From positions 2,075,001 to 2,139,000 of the forward strand of contig NZ_LN614827.1 of NCBI RefSeq assembly GCF_000953135.1: 64,000 bases of DNA, written 5' to 3'. Each line of letters opens with the position of its first letter. The first letter of the stretch is position 1. The position numbers were made by a program, and so were the translations under genes. Source of the DNA: Legionella fallonii LLAP-10. Lineage in GTDB: Bacteria > Pseudomonadota > Gammaproteobacteria > Legionellales > Legionellaceae. Positions 34,882 through 43,760 of this stretch are shown one piece after another. A model generated the notes under the pieces. The model worked only from the letters and a program-made list of their open reading frames with translations, was not told the DNA's origin and did not search any database.

Positions 34882-35726
34882 TGCGTGATAGCCATGCAGG
34901 TTAAAATAACAAAGCACCACAGATTAAGTCTTGATAATCTATCGCTTAAAAAAACATTAACTGGGTCATCATTATCTACTTCTTGAGTTGACAGCCAAGA
35001 AAAACGCCATAAGGCAAAAGCGGCAAAAGGCAAAGTTAACATAAAATAAAAAGCCTCATCACGGGCGTAGATCGTATACAACAAATACGTAAAAAAACAA
35101 GCAGCCCCAGTACCATTAATAAGCTGCTGTAAATGTATTGGATTATATTTTTTTAAAACCTTACGTGTAGAATGTTTTAATCCCAATTGCAGTTCCAAGC
35201 GTCGCTTGTTTAATGCAATAAATAAACTCAATAAAGTTGCCGCGACGGTTAGCCAAATAGAAATGGGTAGTCCTATCCCTATGGTACCAGCTAAGACCCG
35301 CAACATAAAACCTGCAGCAATACAGACAACATCCAAAATAGGAATTAACTTTAATACATGGTTGTAGGCTAAATTAATAACTAAGTAAACAGTAAGGATA
35401 ATCGCCAGAGTTTTTGATATTAACCAACCCAAAACTAAACCCGTAATCAACAGCAAGAATAACATAAAGATTGCTTCTGAAACGGTAATGCTGTCATTGG
35501 CTAAAGGCCTACGACATTTATGAGGGTGTAAACTGTCCTCAGTACGGTCCTGTATGTCATTATAGACATATACAGCACTAGCAATGAGGCAAAAAGATAA
35601 GGACGCAAGTAAAGCAGGAACAAAGTAGCCAGTCGCGGGGGCATAAAAAAAACCGAGCATTACAAATGCAGCTTTAGTCCAATGAGATATTCGCAGTAAT
35701 AAAAAAAAATGGCTCAGTTTTTCCAT
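34878..35726 (-). CDS. UbiA-family prenyltransferase, DPPR-synthase-like
   Basis: I start at ATG 35726-35724, where GGTAGG lies five bases upstream; the frame extends 13 codons further but without a ribosome site. The product of about 282 residues has 8-9 membrane helices. YVYNDIQDRTEDSLHPHKCR (residues about 54-73) with RPLA is the first Asp-rich motif in the form found in decaprenyl-phosphate phosphoribosyltransferases (NDxxDxxxDxxHPxKxxRP). FIALNKRRLEL lies where the second motif is expected. It is likely to make polyprenyl-phosphoryl ribose or a similar lipid donor for the coupled GT-C gene. Confidence 0.75.
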   Translation of the reverse strand: MEKLSHFFLLLRISHWTKAAFVMLGFFYAPATGYFVPALLASLSFCLIASAVYVYNDIQDRTEDSLHPHKCRRPLANDSITVSEAIFMLFLLLITGLVLGWLISKTLAIILTVYLVINLAYNHVLKLIPILDVVCIAAGFMLRVLAGTIGIGLPISIWLTVAATLLSLFIALNKRRLELQLGLKHSTRKVLKKYNPIHLQQLINGTGAACFFTYLLYTIYARDEAFYFMLTLPFAAFALWRFSWLSTQEVDNDDPVNVFLSDRLSRLNLWCFVILTCMAITQ

Positions 35727-36163
35727 GCAACCTACCTTTATAATGTTATTTGCTAGTTCAAACATATGAAATCTTCCAAAACCTATAAAACATATAACTC
35801 AATGCGACTCATCTCTTTTTGGCAACAACTCAAGCCACTACCTGTCGCGGCACTCAAGACGCCTGAATATATCATTACAAATTAGCATAATCATGAAAAA
35901 AATCATCATTTCAATACCTTAATTATCAAATAAAAAATAAAGAGGTAAGAGATTGCAACATTTTAGTAAAAAATAATCAAATAACGTTGCAATTAAACAA
36001 TTAAGAAGTAAGATTAATAGACACATGGATATCACATTCGGCAATAGAAGTTATTTTTCGTTTAGTGAACACCAAAATGATTCGTAATGGGGGGAGTCAT
36101 TTCTAACGAATATTAACTATGACGAAATGTGGGTGGACTACTCTCAACGGATATGAGGTTATT
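35727..36163. other. Divergent intergenic region
   Basis: This 437-base AT-rich region separates the divergent prenyltransferase and effector-candidate genes and must hold both promoters. An open plus-strand frame of 39 codons at 35766-35885 (MKSSKTYKTYNSMRLISFWQ...) has no ribosome site or known match and is not called. Confidence 0.4.
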
Positions 36164-37444
36164 ATGCGCTATATTTTTCCAATAGATGCTCCAGATAAAA
36201 TCAGTATATTACGTCAGCAATTTCAGAAATTAAAAAATATTAATATCGATGATGAACCCTCCATGATAAGGATGCCTACCATGTTTGGGGGGATCGATGT
36301 CAAAGCGAGAAAAAGACAAATTGTATTCCTAGAAAAAATACATACTATTCTTAGCCCTAATCTGAAAAGATTAGATGAAATTACCAGCCCAGAACAATTA
36401 CCCGCTGCGATTACCGCATGGAGAGTTTATCTTACAGCATGTTGGTATGTTCAATCGCAAAACTCGAGCGGCAGTGAATTTAATCTATTGATTAATCATG
36501 ACTTAGGAATCACCGCAGAGAATTTCGCAGATGAAGAGGATAAAGATAATTTCTATGCAACAGCCAATCGGTTTGTCAATGCTAAAGATGCATTAGATGA
36601 TGCCAACGTCGCTCTGATTCAAGCAAAACAAAGACCTTTCACCGAACAAGAATGGGGCGAGTTTACTGAGTTTATTGCTAAATTCCATGTAAAAAAAGAA
36701 TCAACTAATATGTACACCAATTACCCTATCACCTCTATTACCCAACCCTTATTTAGTGCAACCTTCACTTATACAGGGGCAACTGTCGGATTATTAAGCG
36801 GCGATGTCATTAGCAAATCGACTAAGGCTATGTCTGCAAAGTATCAACTTACAGCATTGATAGGCGGTAGCTTGCTGATGTTTGGTCCTGCTGGACCAAC
36901 AGGTGTTGCTTTATTTGCTCCGGTTATAGCCAGTAAATTAATTACAGCTTTTTGTAGTATCACTTTAGCTCACGTCCTTGGCACCACTATGGGAATGCTA
37001 GGTTATGGAGTAGGTACCGTAGTCGGTTTCCCACTGGATTTGGCATACCACCTACTGTGGAAAGTATGCAATTTAATAAATAATTACTGTCATACCATGC
37101 CCAAACAACCGGCGATCACCGGTATGCGTCTTTCTGATGGTATGACGATAATAGGCGGTGTAGCCGTGGGTATCACCTCTGAAGAGGAGCTAGCGCAATA
37201 TGATAAAAAGCAAATTATAGAGCTAAGAGAAGACGGCTCTATGTATTTAGGGGGCAAGCCCATTATTACTTCAGAAAATGGGCTCCAACTCCCTGTGGAA
37301 GTAGTTGATCAATTAAAAGAGCATTTAAAAATCTATGCGATAGAATTGTTGAAAACTCAGGCTGCAGGTAAAGAACTTGAGTCAACAACATCACAAGCTA
37401 CAACCAATATGCCACAAGAAGAAACCACAACGTGCACTATGTGA
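36164..37444 (+). CDS. Hypothetical membrane-associated protein, effector candidate
   Basis: I start at ATG 36164 because GAGG lies six bases upstream; the frame is open for 15 more codons. The product is about 426 residues. Residues 1-190 are helical and soluble. About 200-300 is a long hydrophobic, Gly/Ala-rich region (LTALIGGSLLMFGPAGPTGV, ASKLITAFCSITLAHVLGTT, MGMLGYGVGTVVGF) likely to form three or four membrane helices. The C-terminus is soluble and ends PQEETTTCTM, with a Glu pair like a Dot/Icm signal. I know no family for it. A Legionella effector with a central hydrophobic domain is the best guess. Confidence 0.6.
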   Translation: MRYIFPIDAPDKISILRQQFQKLKNINIDDEPSMIRMPTMFGGIDVKARKRQIVFLEKIHTILSPNLKRLDEITSPEQLPAAITAWRVYLTACWYVQSQNSSGSEFNLLINHDLGITAENFADEEDKDNFYATANRFVNAKDALDDANVALIQAKQRPFTEQEWGEFTEFIAKFHVKKESTNMYTNYPITSITQPLFSATFTYTGATVGLLSGDVISKSTKAMSAKYQLTALIGGSLLMFGPAGPTGVALFAPVIASKLITAFCSITLAHVLGTTMGMLGYGVGTVVGFPLDLAYHLLWKVCNLINNYCHTMPKQPAITGMRLSDGMTIIGGVAVGITSEEELAQYDKKQIIELREDGSMYLGGKPIITSENGLQLPVEVVDQLKEHLKIYAIELLKTQAAGKELESTTSQATTNMPQEETTTCTM

Positions 37445-37457
37445 TAGCGACGTAATA

Positions 37458-37491
37458 AGCCAGCTCTAAAATTATAATTTTAGAGCTGGCT
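37458..37491. terminator. Bidirectional terminator (34-bp perfect palindrome)
   Basis: The palindrome reads AGCCAGCTCTAAAATTA and its exact complement with no spacer. A GC-rich base and an A/T-rich centre give T-runs on both strands. It sits between the convergent effector candidate and dnaE, 14 bases after the first and 81 bases after the second. Confidence 0.8.
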
Positions 37492-37572
37492 CCACAATAC
37501 CATTGAATACACTCCCACTAAGCCCTTTCTTTAGCTCAGCAAGCGACATCAGCTCCCCAATAATTTTATTAA

Positions 37573-40500
37573 TTATCGGAGAAAAGAACCATACTGCATC
37601 ACAACTTGCTCTTCGCCCAAAAGATTAGACAAAAGAGAAATTAACTCATCTGATGGTGTAACATGCCATTGCTGCGGTAGACTGAGGTGCACTCGTGCGG
37701 ATTCATTAGTATACGATAGCTGAACAATGCAGCGACCTGGGTGAGCTTTTAATAAGGCTTGCATGGAGGTTAAGATTGATTGACTGTTGTGTGTTAAACG
37801 TAATTCTAAGCAACGTGCAAATTTAGTACGGGCGCTGGAAATATTGTAAAGTTGACTAGCGGTCATTTTCACTCCACCACTATAATCATCGTGAGCGACT
37901 TCCCCTTCTATAACAAGCATGTCTCCTGAAGCTAAAGGGTCGGTAAACTGCTCAAACACCTCTCCAAAAACAACAACATCTAATCGTGCAGTTGAGTCAT
38001 CCATACCAATAATCACCAACTTCTTACCCCGTTTGGTAATAATCTTTCGAATACTAGCAACCTGAGCACAAATATTTGCTTTTTTATGGTTCGATGGATT
38101 CAGTTGTCCTAATGGAATAATAAAATCGCTAAACTCACGGCGGTAGTGGTCTGCAGGATGTCCTGTAAGGTAAAAACCTAATACCTCTCGCTCTCCTTCT
38201 AACCGCTGCGCTTCAGACCAGGGTTTGCATGGGACATACTTTTGCTCACTGGCGTTATCTTCTAAAAGGGAAAACAAGTCAAACTGTCCACTTGACTGAT
38301 TTTGATGCTCTTTTTCTGCAACTTTTAACGCTTTCTCTAACGAAGCAGTAAATACGGATCGCTCTTCTTTCCAATCATCAAAAGCGCCACTTTTGATTAA
38401 CGCTTCAAGTACTCTTCGATTGACCTTGCGCAAATCAAGTCTTTGGCAAAAACTGAATAAATCATCATAAGCACCATTTTGTATTCGTTCTTCTATAATG
38501 CAATCAATAGCTGACTCCCCTGCTCCTTTAATAGCACCAAGTCCATAAACAATAGTGCCTTTATCATTAACGGTGAAGGGATAAAATGAGTGATTAATAG
38601 ACGGCGGAAGAATGTCTAACTTCATATGAGCACACTCATCAATAAAGGTTACTACTTTATCGGTGTTATCCATATCAGACGACATAACGGCAGCCATAAA
38701 TGCTGCTGGATAATGGGCTTTTAACCAAGCAGTTTGGTAAGCAACTAAAGCGTATGCAGCGGAGTGCGATTTATTAAATCCATAACCCGCGAATTTTTCC
38801 ATCAAATCAAAGATATGCGTTGCAACTTTCTCATCCACGCCTCTTTCAGTTGCCCCGGTGGTAAAAATTTCACGTTGCTTAGCCATTTCCTCGGGCTTTT
38901 TCTTACCCATAGCTCGTCGCAATAAGTCAGCGGCGCCTAAAGTGTAATTAGCTAATACCTGAGCAATTTGCATCACTTGCTCTTGATACAAAATAACCCC
39001 ATAAGTGGGTTTCAAAATGGGTTCCAAATCAGGATGTGGATAATCGACTGCAGCCCTACCATGCTTACGGTCAATAAAATCATCCACCATACCAGACTGT
39101 AGTGGACCGGGTCTAAACAGAGCAACAAGAGCGATAATATCCTCGAAGCAGTCCGGTTGTAACCTACCAATCAGCTCTTTCATCCCACGGGACTCAAGCT
39201 GAAACACTGCTGTTGTTTTACACGCTTTCAATAGATCAAATGTTGCCGAGTCATCGGTAGGTATTTGACTAATATCGACAAGGTCTAAACCTGCCTTTTC
39301 ACGTTGTTTATTTACTATAGCTAATGCCCAGTCAATAATAGTGAGTGTTCTGAGTCCCAAAAAGTCAAATTTGACCAAGCCAGCAGCTTCGACGTCGTCT
39401 TTATCAAACTGACTTACTATTTGTGAAGAACCTTCTTCACAATAAATAGCAGTAAAATCGGTAAGTCTTGACGGAGCAATAACGACTCCCCCGGCATGTT
39501 TTCCTGCATTACGCGTTATGCCTTCAAGTTTTAATGCCAAATCAATTAACTCTCGGACATCATCTTCCTCATCATAACGTCTACGAAGCTCTGGCTCCTG
39601 CTCCATCGCTTTACTTAGAGTTATTCCTATTTCAAAAGGAATTAATTTAGCCAGTTTATCGACAAAGCCGTAAGGATGGCCAAAAACTCGACCAACATCA
39701 CGCACCACCGCTTTGGCCGCCATAGTACCAAAAGTGATAATTTGCGATACACTCTGCCGTCCATATTTTTCTGCTACATAGTCGATTACCCTATCCCGAC
39801 CTTCCATACAGAAGTCGATATCAAAGTCTGGCATTGAAACGCGCTCGGGATTCAAAAAACGCTCAAAAAGCAGTTCATACTCCAAGGGATCAAGGTCGGT
39901 AATTCCCAAAGCATAAGCAACCAATGATCCCGCACCAGAGCCCCGTCCCGGGCCAACAGGAACACCATTGTTCTTTGCCCACTGAATGAAATCAGCTACG
40001 ATCAAAAAATAACCTGGGAAACCCATTTTATTGATTACGTCTAATTCAATCTGTAATCGCTTATCGTACTCTCCTCGAGCAGAGTTTAACGCTTCCTCCG
40101 ATTTTGTTCGGAACAGTTGATGTAAACGCTCTTCTAAGCCGACTCGGGATAAATGAGATAAATAATCTTCAACAGTAGAGCCTTCAGGGATAGGGAAATT
40201 AGGGAGATAGTTATTACCCAAATTAATTTTTAAGCTGCATCGTTTACTAATTTCTACCGTATTTTGTAATGCGCTCGGCAGATCAGAGAATAAAGCCTCC
40301 ATCTCCTCCGCAGATCGCAGATACTGTTGTGAACTATAACGCGGAACCCGTCTCGGATCAGCCAAACTGTAGCCCTCATGAATGCAGACACGAGCCTCAT
40401 GAGCATCAAAATCTTCTTTGTCAATAAAATGGACATCATTGGTCGCAACAAGAGGCAACCCCAGCTCATCGGCTAAAGCGATTAGCTTCTCATTATAAAT

Positions 40501-41049
40501 ATCTTCATCGGATCGCCCTGTTCGCTGAATCTCAAGATAGAAACGTCCCGAAAACATGGTGCTCCAGTGTAAAGCACGTGCTTTAGCTAAATCATGGTCA
40601 TTAGCTAATAATGCTTGTCCGATATCACCAAATTTCCCACCAGATAAAGCAATTAATCCAGCAGAAAATTCCTCTATCCAGGAGTAATGTACGCGTGGCT
40701 TTCCTTGATATTGCCCCTCTTGATACGCTTTCGATACCAGACAAGTTAAGTTCTGGTACCCTTCTGAATTAATACATAGCAATACTAAAGACGAAACAAT
40801 TTCAGGATGTTCCGGATCGTGACAAGGTAAATCACAACCAATAATGGGTTTAATACCCGCATCCACTGCATTTTTAAACACCTTAACTGCAGCAAATAAA
40901 TTACAATAATCAGTCACGGCTACGGCACACATTCCTCTAGCAGGCAATGCCTTCATCAATGGTTTAACACGCACTAGACCATCGACTAGAGAAAATTCAG
41001 TGTGTACGCGCAAATGAACAAATCGTTGTTGCATAGGGGTTAAACTCAT
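37573..41049 (-). CDS. dnaE: DNA polymerase III alpha subunit
   Basis: The 1158-residue protein is the replicative polymerase catalytic subunit. The N-terminal PHP domain starts FVHLRVHTEFSLVDGLVRVK and includes CAVAVTDYCNLFAAVKVFK. The polymerase core contains PVGPGRGSGAGSLVAYALGI and PDFDIDFCMEGRDRVIDYV with two of the catalytic Asp residues, and HAGGVVIAP. Helix-hairpin-helix and OB regions (ICAQVASIRKIITKRGKKLV) follow. Length is the normal 1150-1160. The gene is flanked by an effector candidate and by the 45-bp repeat array, which begins about 120 bases upstream of its start. Confidence 0.97.
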   Translation of the reverse strand: MSLTPMQQRFVHLRVHTEFSLVDGLVRVKPLMKALPARGMCAVAVTDYCNLFAAVKVFKNAVDAGIKPIIGCDLPCHDPEHPEIVSSLVLLCINSEGYQNLTCLVSKAYQEGQYQGKPRVHYSWIEEFSAGLIALSGGKFGDIGQALLANDHDLAKARALHWSTMFSGRFYLEIQRTGRSDEDIYNEKLIALADELGLPLVATNDVHFIDKEDFDAHEARVCIHEGYSLADPRRVPRYSSQQYLRSAEEMEALFSDLPSALQNTVEISKRCSLKINLGNNYLPNFPIPEGSTVEDYLSHLSRVGLEERLHQLFRTKSEEALNSARGEYDKRLQIELDVINKMGFPGYFLIVADFIQWAKNNGVPVGPGRGSGAGSLVAYALGITDLDPLEYELLFERFLNPERVSMPDFDIDFCMEGRDRVIDYVAEKYGRQSVSQIITFGTMAAKAVVRDVGRVFGHPYGFVDKLAKLIPFEIGITLSKAMEQEPELRRRYDEEDDVRELIDLALKLEGITRNAGKHAGGVVIAPSRLTDFTAIYCEEGSSQIVSQFDKDDVEAAGLVKFDFLGLRTLTIIDWALAIVNKQREKAGLDLVDISQIPTDDSATFDLLKACKTTAVFQLESRGMKELIGRLQPDCFEDIIALVALFRPGPLQSGMVDDFIDRKHGRAAVDYPHPDLEPILKPTYGVILYQEQVMQIAQVLANYTLGAADLLRRAMGKKKPEEMAKQREIFTTGATERGVDEKVATHIFDLMEKFAGYGFNKSHSAAYALVAYQTAWLKAHYPAAFMAAVMSSDMDNTDKVVTFIDECAHMKLDILPPSINHSFYPFTVNDKGTIVYGLGAIKGAGESAIDCIIEERIQNGAYDDLFSFCQRLDLRKVNRRVLEALIKSGAFDDWKEERSVFTASLEKALKVAEKEHQNQSSGQFDLFSLLEDNASEQKYVPCKPWSEAQRLEGEREVLGFYLTGHPADHYRREFSDFIIPLGQLNPSNHKKANICAQVASIRKIITKRGKKLVIIGMDDSTARLDVVVFGEVFEQFTDPLASGDMLVIEGEVAHDDYSGGVKMTASQLYNISSARTKFARCLELRLTHNSQSILTSMQALLKAHPGRCIVQLSYTNESARVHLSLPQQWHVTPSDELISLLSNLLGEEQVVMQYGSFLR

Positions 41050-41170
41050 TAAGCATAATTGGTGAACTTTAACCTAAAACCAGCTCAAAACAAATACCGA
41101 ACTTCAGGTTCAGCTCTCCCCTCATTCCGAAAACTTGCTTTTTTTGAAAAAGACTCTTTTTCGAGCCCCT

Positions 41171-41409
41171 GCTGTATAAGCTCTTACTTGGTAAAAAGCC
41201 TCACTATCGAATCCCGGCGCTATAAACAGTTGTTTGGTAAAAACCTTACTATCGAATCCCAGCGCTATAAACGGCTGCTTGGTAAAAGCCTCACTATCGA
41301 ATCGGGTATAAACGGTTGCTTGATAAAAACCTCACTATCGAATCCCCGCGCTATAAACGGTTGCTTGGTAAAAAGCTCGAATCCCCGCGGCATCGACCGC
41401 GGGGTCCAT
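41171..41409 (-). repeat. Left 45-bp repeat array and terminal inverted repeat
   Basis: Four to five copies of the 45-bp unit, read on the minus strand as GGATTCGATAGTGAGG..TTTTACCAAGCAACCGTTTATAGCG, run outward from a terminal block at 41362-41409. That block is the exact complement of 41878-41925. Units here are more irregular than in the right array; one lacks a few bases. The array lies upstream of dnaE, and its inner edge touches the stop codon of the GIY-YIG gene. Confidence 0.9.
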
Positions 41410-41700
41410 TTACTGAACTATTTCCAGGTATAAATCTTTCCATTTAGGATTATTTTTTTGAATGAGATCTACCTTCCACTGGCGTTTCCACTCTTTTAAT
41501 CTTTTTTCTCGAGCAGCAGCTAACGTAATATCAGTAAAAATTTCATAATACACAAGGATAGTAACATTATATTTTTGGGTAAATCCTGGGGCAAATTTAT
41601 TTTTGTGTTCCCAAACTCGTTTAATCAAATCAGAGGTCAATCCTATATACAAGGTCCCATTGTGCTTATTCGCGAGGATATACACGTAGCTTTCTTTCAT
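41410..41700 (-). CDS. GIY-YIG nuclease family protein
   Basis: I choose ATG 41700-41698, giving 96 residues beginning MKESYVYILANKHNGTLYIG; the frame is open seven codons further without a ribosome site. The core GIY-YIG residues are present as YVYIL and LYIGLT, followed by the Arg of LIKRVWEHKNK, and Tyr/Glu residues in VYYEIF and REKRLKEWKR. The size fits stand-alone members of the UPF0213/YhbQ type, predicted single-strand nicking nucleases. The stop codon abuts a 48-bp inverted repeat whose partner lies 177 bases upstream of the start, so the gene is the only cargo of a symmetrical repeat module. Confidence 0.85.
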   Translation of the reverse strand: MKESYVYILANKHNGTLYIGLTSDLIKRVWEHKNKFAPGFTQKYNVTILVYYEIFTDITLAAAREKRLKEWKRQWKVDLIQKNNPKWKDLYLEIVQ

Positions 41701-41741
41701 GAGGTTTTTTCCCAATTCCATTATAAGGGTTATTAGTAAAC

Positions 41742-41783
41742 TTATTATTCTTTATATTCGCTAAAGCGTATAAGGAATAATAA
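41742..41783. repeat. Hairpin upstream of the GIY-YIG gene
   Basis: TTATTATTCTTTATA and TATAAGGAATAATAA pair with one G-T wobble around TTCGCTAAAGCG. A second hairpin (GCTTAAGTCC 41817-41826 with GGATTTAAGC 41838-41847) follows. Both lie inside the module between the nuclease start and the right inverted repeat and could be regulatory. Confidence 0.7.
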
Positions 41784-41877
41784 CGTACAACAGTGTAAAT
41801 TATATCAGTATGGGATGCTTAAGTCCTGATAAAATATGGATTTAAGCAAAAAATCAGCCAGTTTATGTTAGAGTCGT

Positions 41878-42365
41878 ATGGACCCCGCGGTCGATGCCGC
41901 GGGGATTCGAGCTTTTTACCAAGCAGCCGTTTATACCCAGGGATTCGATAGTGAGGCTTTTACCAAGCAACCGTTTATAGCGCTGGGATTCGATAGTAAG
42001 GTTTTTACCAAGCAGCCGTTTATAGCGCAAAGATTCGATAGTGAGGCTTTTACCAAGCAGCCGTTTATAGCGTTGGGATTCGATAGTGAGATTTTTACCA
42101 GGCAGCCGTTTATAGCGCGGGGATTCGATAGTAAGGCTTTTACCAGGCAGCCGTTTATAGCGCGGGGATTCGATAGTGAGGTTTTTACCAGGCAGCCGTT
42201 TATAGCGCAGGGATTCGATAGTAAGGTTTTTACCAGGCAGCCGTTTATAGCGCCGGGATTCGATAGTGAGGCTTTTACCAGGCAGCCGTTTATAGCGCCG
42301 GGATTCGATAGTAAGGTTTTTACCAGGCAGCCGTTTATAGCGCTGGGATTAGATAGTGAGTCCAC
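41878..42365 (+). repeat. Right terminal inverted repeat and 45-bp repeat array
   Basis: The terminal block 41878-41925 contains CCCCGCGG-TCGATG-CCGCGGGG, itself a hairpin, and is identical (inverted) to 41362-41409. From about 41938 nine contiguous 45-bp units follow, consensus GGATTCGATAGTGAGGCTTT plus TACCAGGCAGCCGTTTATAG and CGCNN. Variation sits at fixed places: GTGAGG/GTAAGG, GCTTTT/GTTTTT, AAGCA/AGGCA and the last three bases. There are no unique spacers. The array ends about 20 bases from the oppC stop. Confidence 0.95.
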
Positions 42366-42380
42366 AGAGGTAAATCGTTC

Positions 42381-43727
42381 TTACCAGTTGGATTGATGAG
42401 GGTCAAAGGCATCGCGAACTGCATCAGCAAATAAGTTAATGGCCAAGACCAAAAGGAACATTAATAAAAAAGCAGCAAACATTGGCCACCAAACCAATGG
42501 ATCTCGCGCTAGTTCTAATCGCGCTCCATTAATCATATTTCCCCAGCTAATGGTCATTGGCGATACTCCCACCCCAACGTACGACAAAACAGCCTCAGCC
42601 ATAACCAAGAAACTAAAATCAAGGACTAGAGTAATCACCACTATATGCATTACATTAGGTAATAGATGTTTGCGAATAATAGTAAACCAATTGCTTCCTT
42701 GAGCTCGAGCTGCCATAACATAATCAACTTCACGTAGTTTCAATGCCTCAGCTCGTAGCAAACGACATAAACTAGTCCAACTAGTCACGCCTAAAATAAA
42801 ACATAACGCTAATAAACGGGCATCAGCACTTTGGGCTAACGTAGTAAACTGCTCAGGATGACTGGCTATATAAGTTTGTAACGACAAAATAGAAGCTGTA
42901 ATTAATAAAACCCCTGGTATAGAACTGAGAGTAGTATAAATATATTGAATAATATCATCGATTATCCCACCGAAATAACCTGCAGCAACCCCTAAAAATA
43001 ACGCTAAAGGCAACATAAATAAAGTGGTCAGAAGGCCTATGACTAGGCCTGTGCGTACGCTTTTAATGGTGAAATAAAATATATCTTGTCCAATTTGCCC
43101 AGTTCCCAATACATGGAATGATCGTGACAACCAGTAAGACAACAAAACAACAAAAATAAGAATGCCCAGGGTTACTAAGGCGCTAACTCCAGACGAATTC
43201 ATTTTAAAAATCTGGCTTGAGCCCCCACAAAACTTGCTAATAATAACCAGTAACCAACATCCAGTAACGATTAAAAAACTAAATAATAAAGAACGTAGGG
43301 CAACTTCTTTTATAACTGAGTCTTTATCCGCGTCAGTTTTTATAGTCTCAGGAACATAAGCAAGACGTGGATATATTTGCTTTGGGAGTCCCTCACTTAC
43401 TACGGTCTCTGTTACAAACATGTTTAGGGCTAAGGGTTCAGAGTAAGTTTTTTCGTAACTACTACCTAAAGGGTCTAATAGTTTATCTAGAAGAGATTCG
43501 GCATTCTCCGTTTTATCTTGTACTGAATTAAGATGAATTGAATCTAACACCCCTATAGTCAAAAACAATAATAAAACGATCCCTGCACTCACGGCTAAAG
43601 GTCTTTGTAGAATAATAGAAAAAGACATTCTAATATGTCGTTTACGAAGACTAACTAGGATAGTAATAAATCCTAATACTAAAAGGGTCAGAAAACACTT
43701 GTCTGTCCAGAGCAGTTCTAATGTCAT
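42381..43727 (-). CDS. Peptide ABC transporter permease, OppC-like
   Basis: The 448-residue membrane protein has two helices at the N-terminus and a large loop, then a C-terminal OppC-type permease domain (about 215-448) with five or six helices. The EAA loop is seen as LRAEALKLREVDYVMAARAQ followed by GSNWFTIIRKHLLPNVM, and the end is the typical AINLFADAVRDAFDPHQSN. The N-terminal extension (helices at about 10-60 and 147-165) makes it longer than E. coli OppC. It imports or exports peptides together with the upstream oppB- and oppA-like genes. No ATPase gene is present here. Confidence 0.85.
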   Translation of the reverse strand: MTLELLWTDKCFLTLLVLGFITILVSLRKRHIRMSFSIILQRPLAVSAGIVLLLFLTIGVLDSIHLNSVQDKTENAESLLDKLLDPLGSSYEKTYSEPLALNMFVTETVVSEGLPKQIYPRLAYVPETIKTDADKDSVIKEVALRSLLFSFLIVTGCWLLVIISKFCGGSSQIFKMNSSGVSALVTLGILIFVVLLSYWLSRSFHVLGTGQIGQDIFYFTIKSVRTGLVIGLLTTLFMLPLALFLGVAAGYFGGIIDDIIQYIYTTLSSIPGVLLITASILSLQTYIASHPEQFTTLAQSADARLLALCFILGVTSWTSLCRLLRAEALKLREVDYVMAARAQGSNWFTIIRKHLLPNVMHIVVITLVLDFSFLVMAEAVLSYVGVGVSPMTISWGNMINGARLELARDPLVWWPMFAAFLLMFLLVLAINLFADAVRDAFDPHQSNW

Positions 43728-43760
43728 TTATAGTCTCTTAAATCCTTTCCTTAATTTTAA

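Noticed and set aside
41878..42365. CRISPR array
   Set aside because: The 45-bp units are contiguous, with no unique spacers between them, and no cas genes are nearby.
41878..42396. A 172-codon protein gene over the repeat array, and a 144-codon one on the other strand
   Set aside because: Both are by-products of a repeat length divisible by three. Neither has a ribosome site, and the sequence forms part of the inverted-repeat module.
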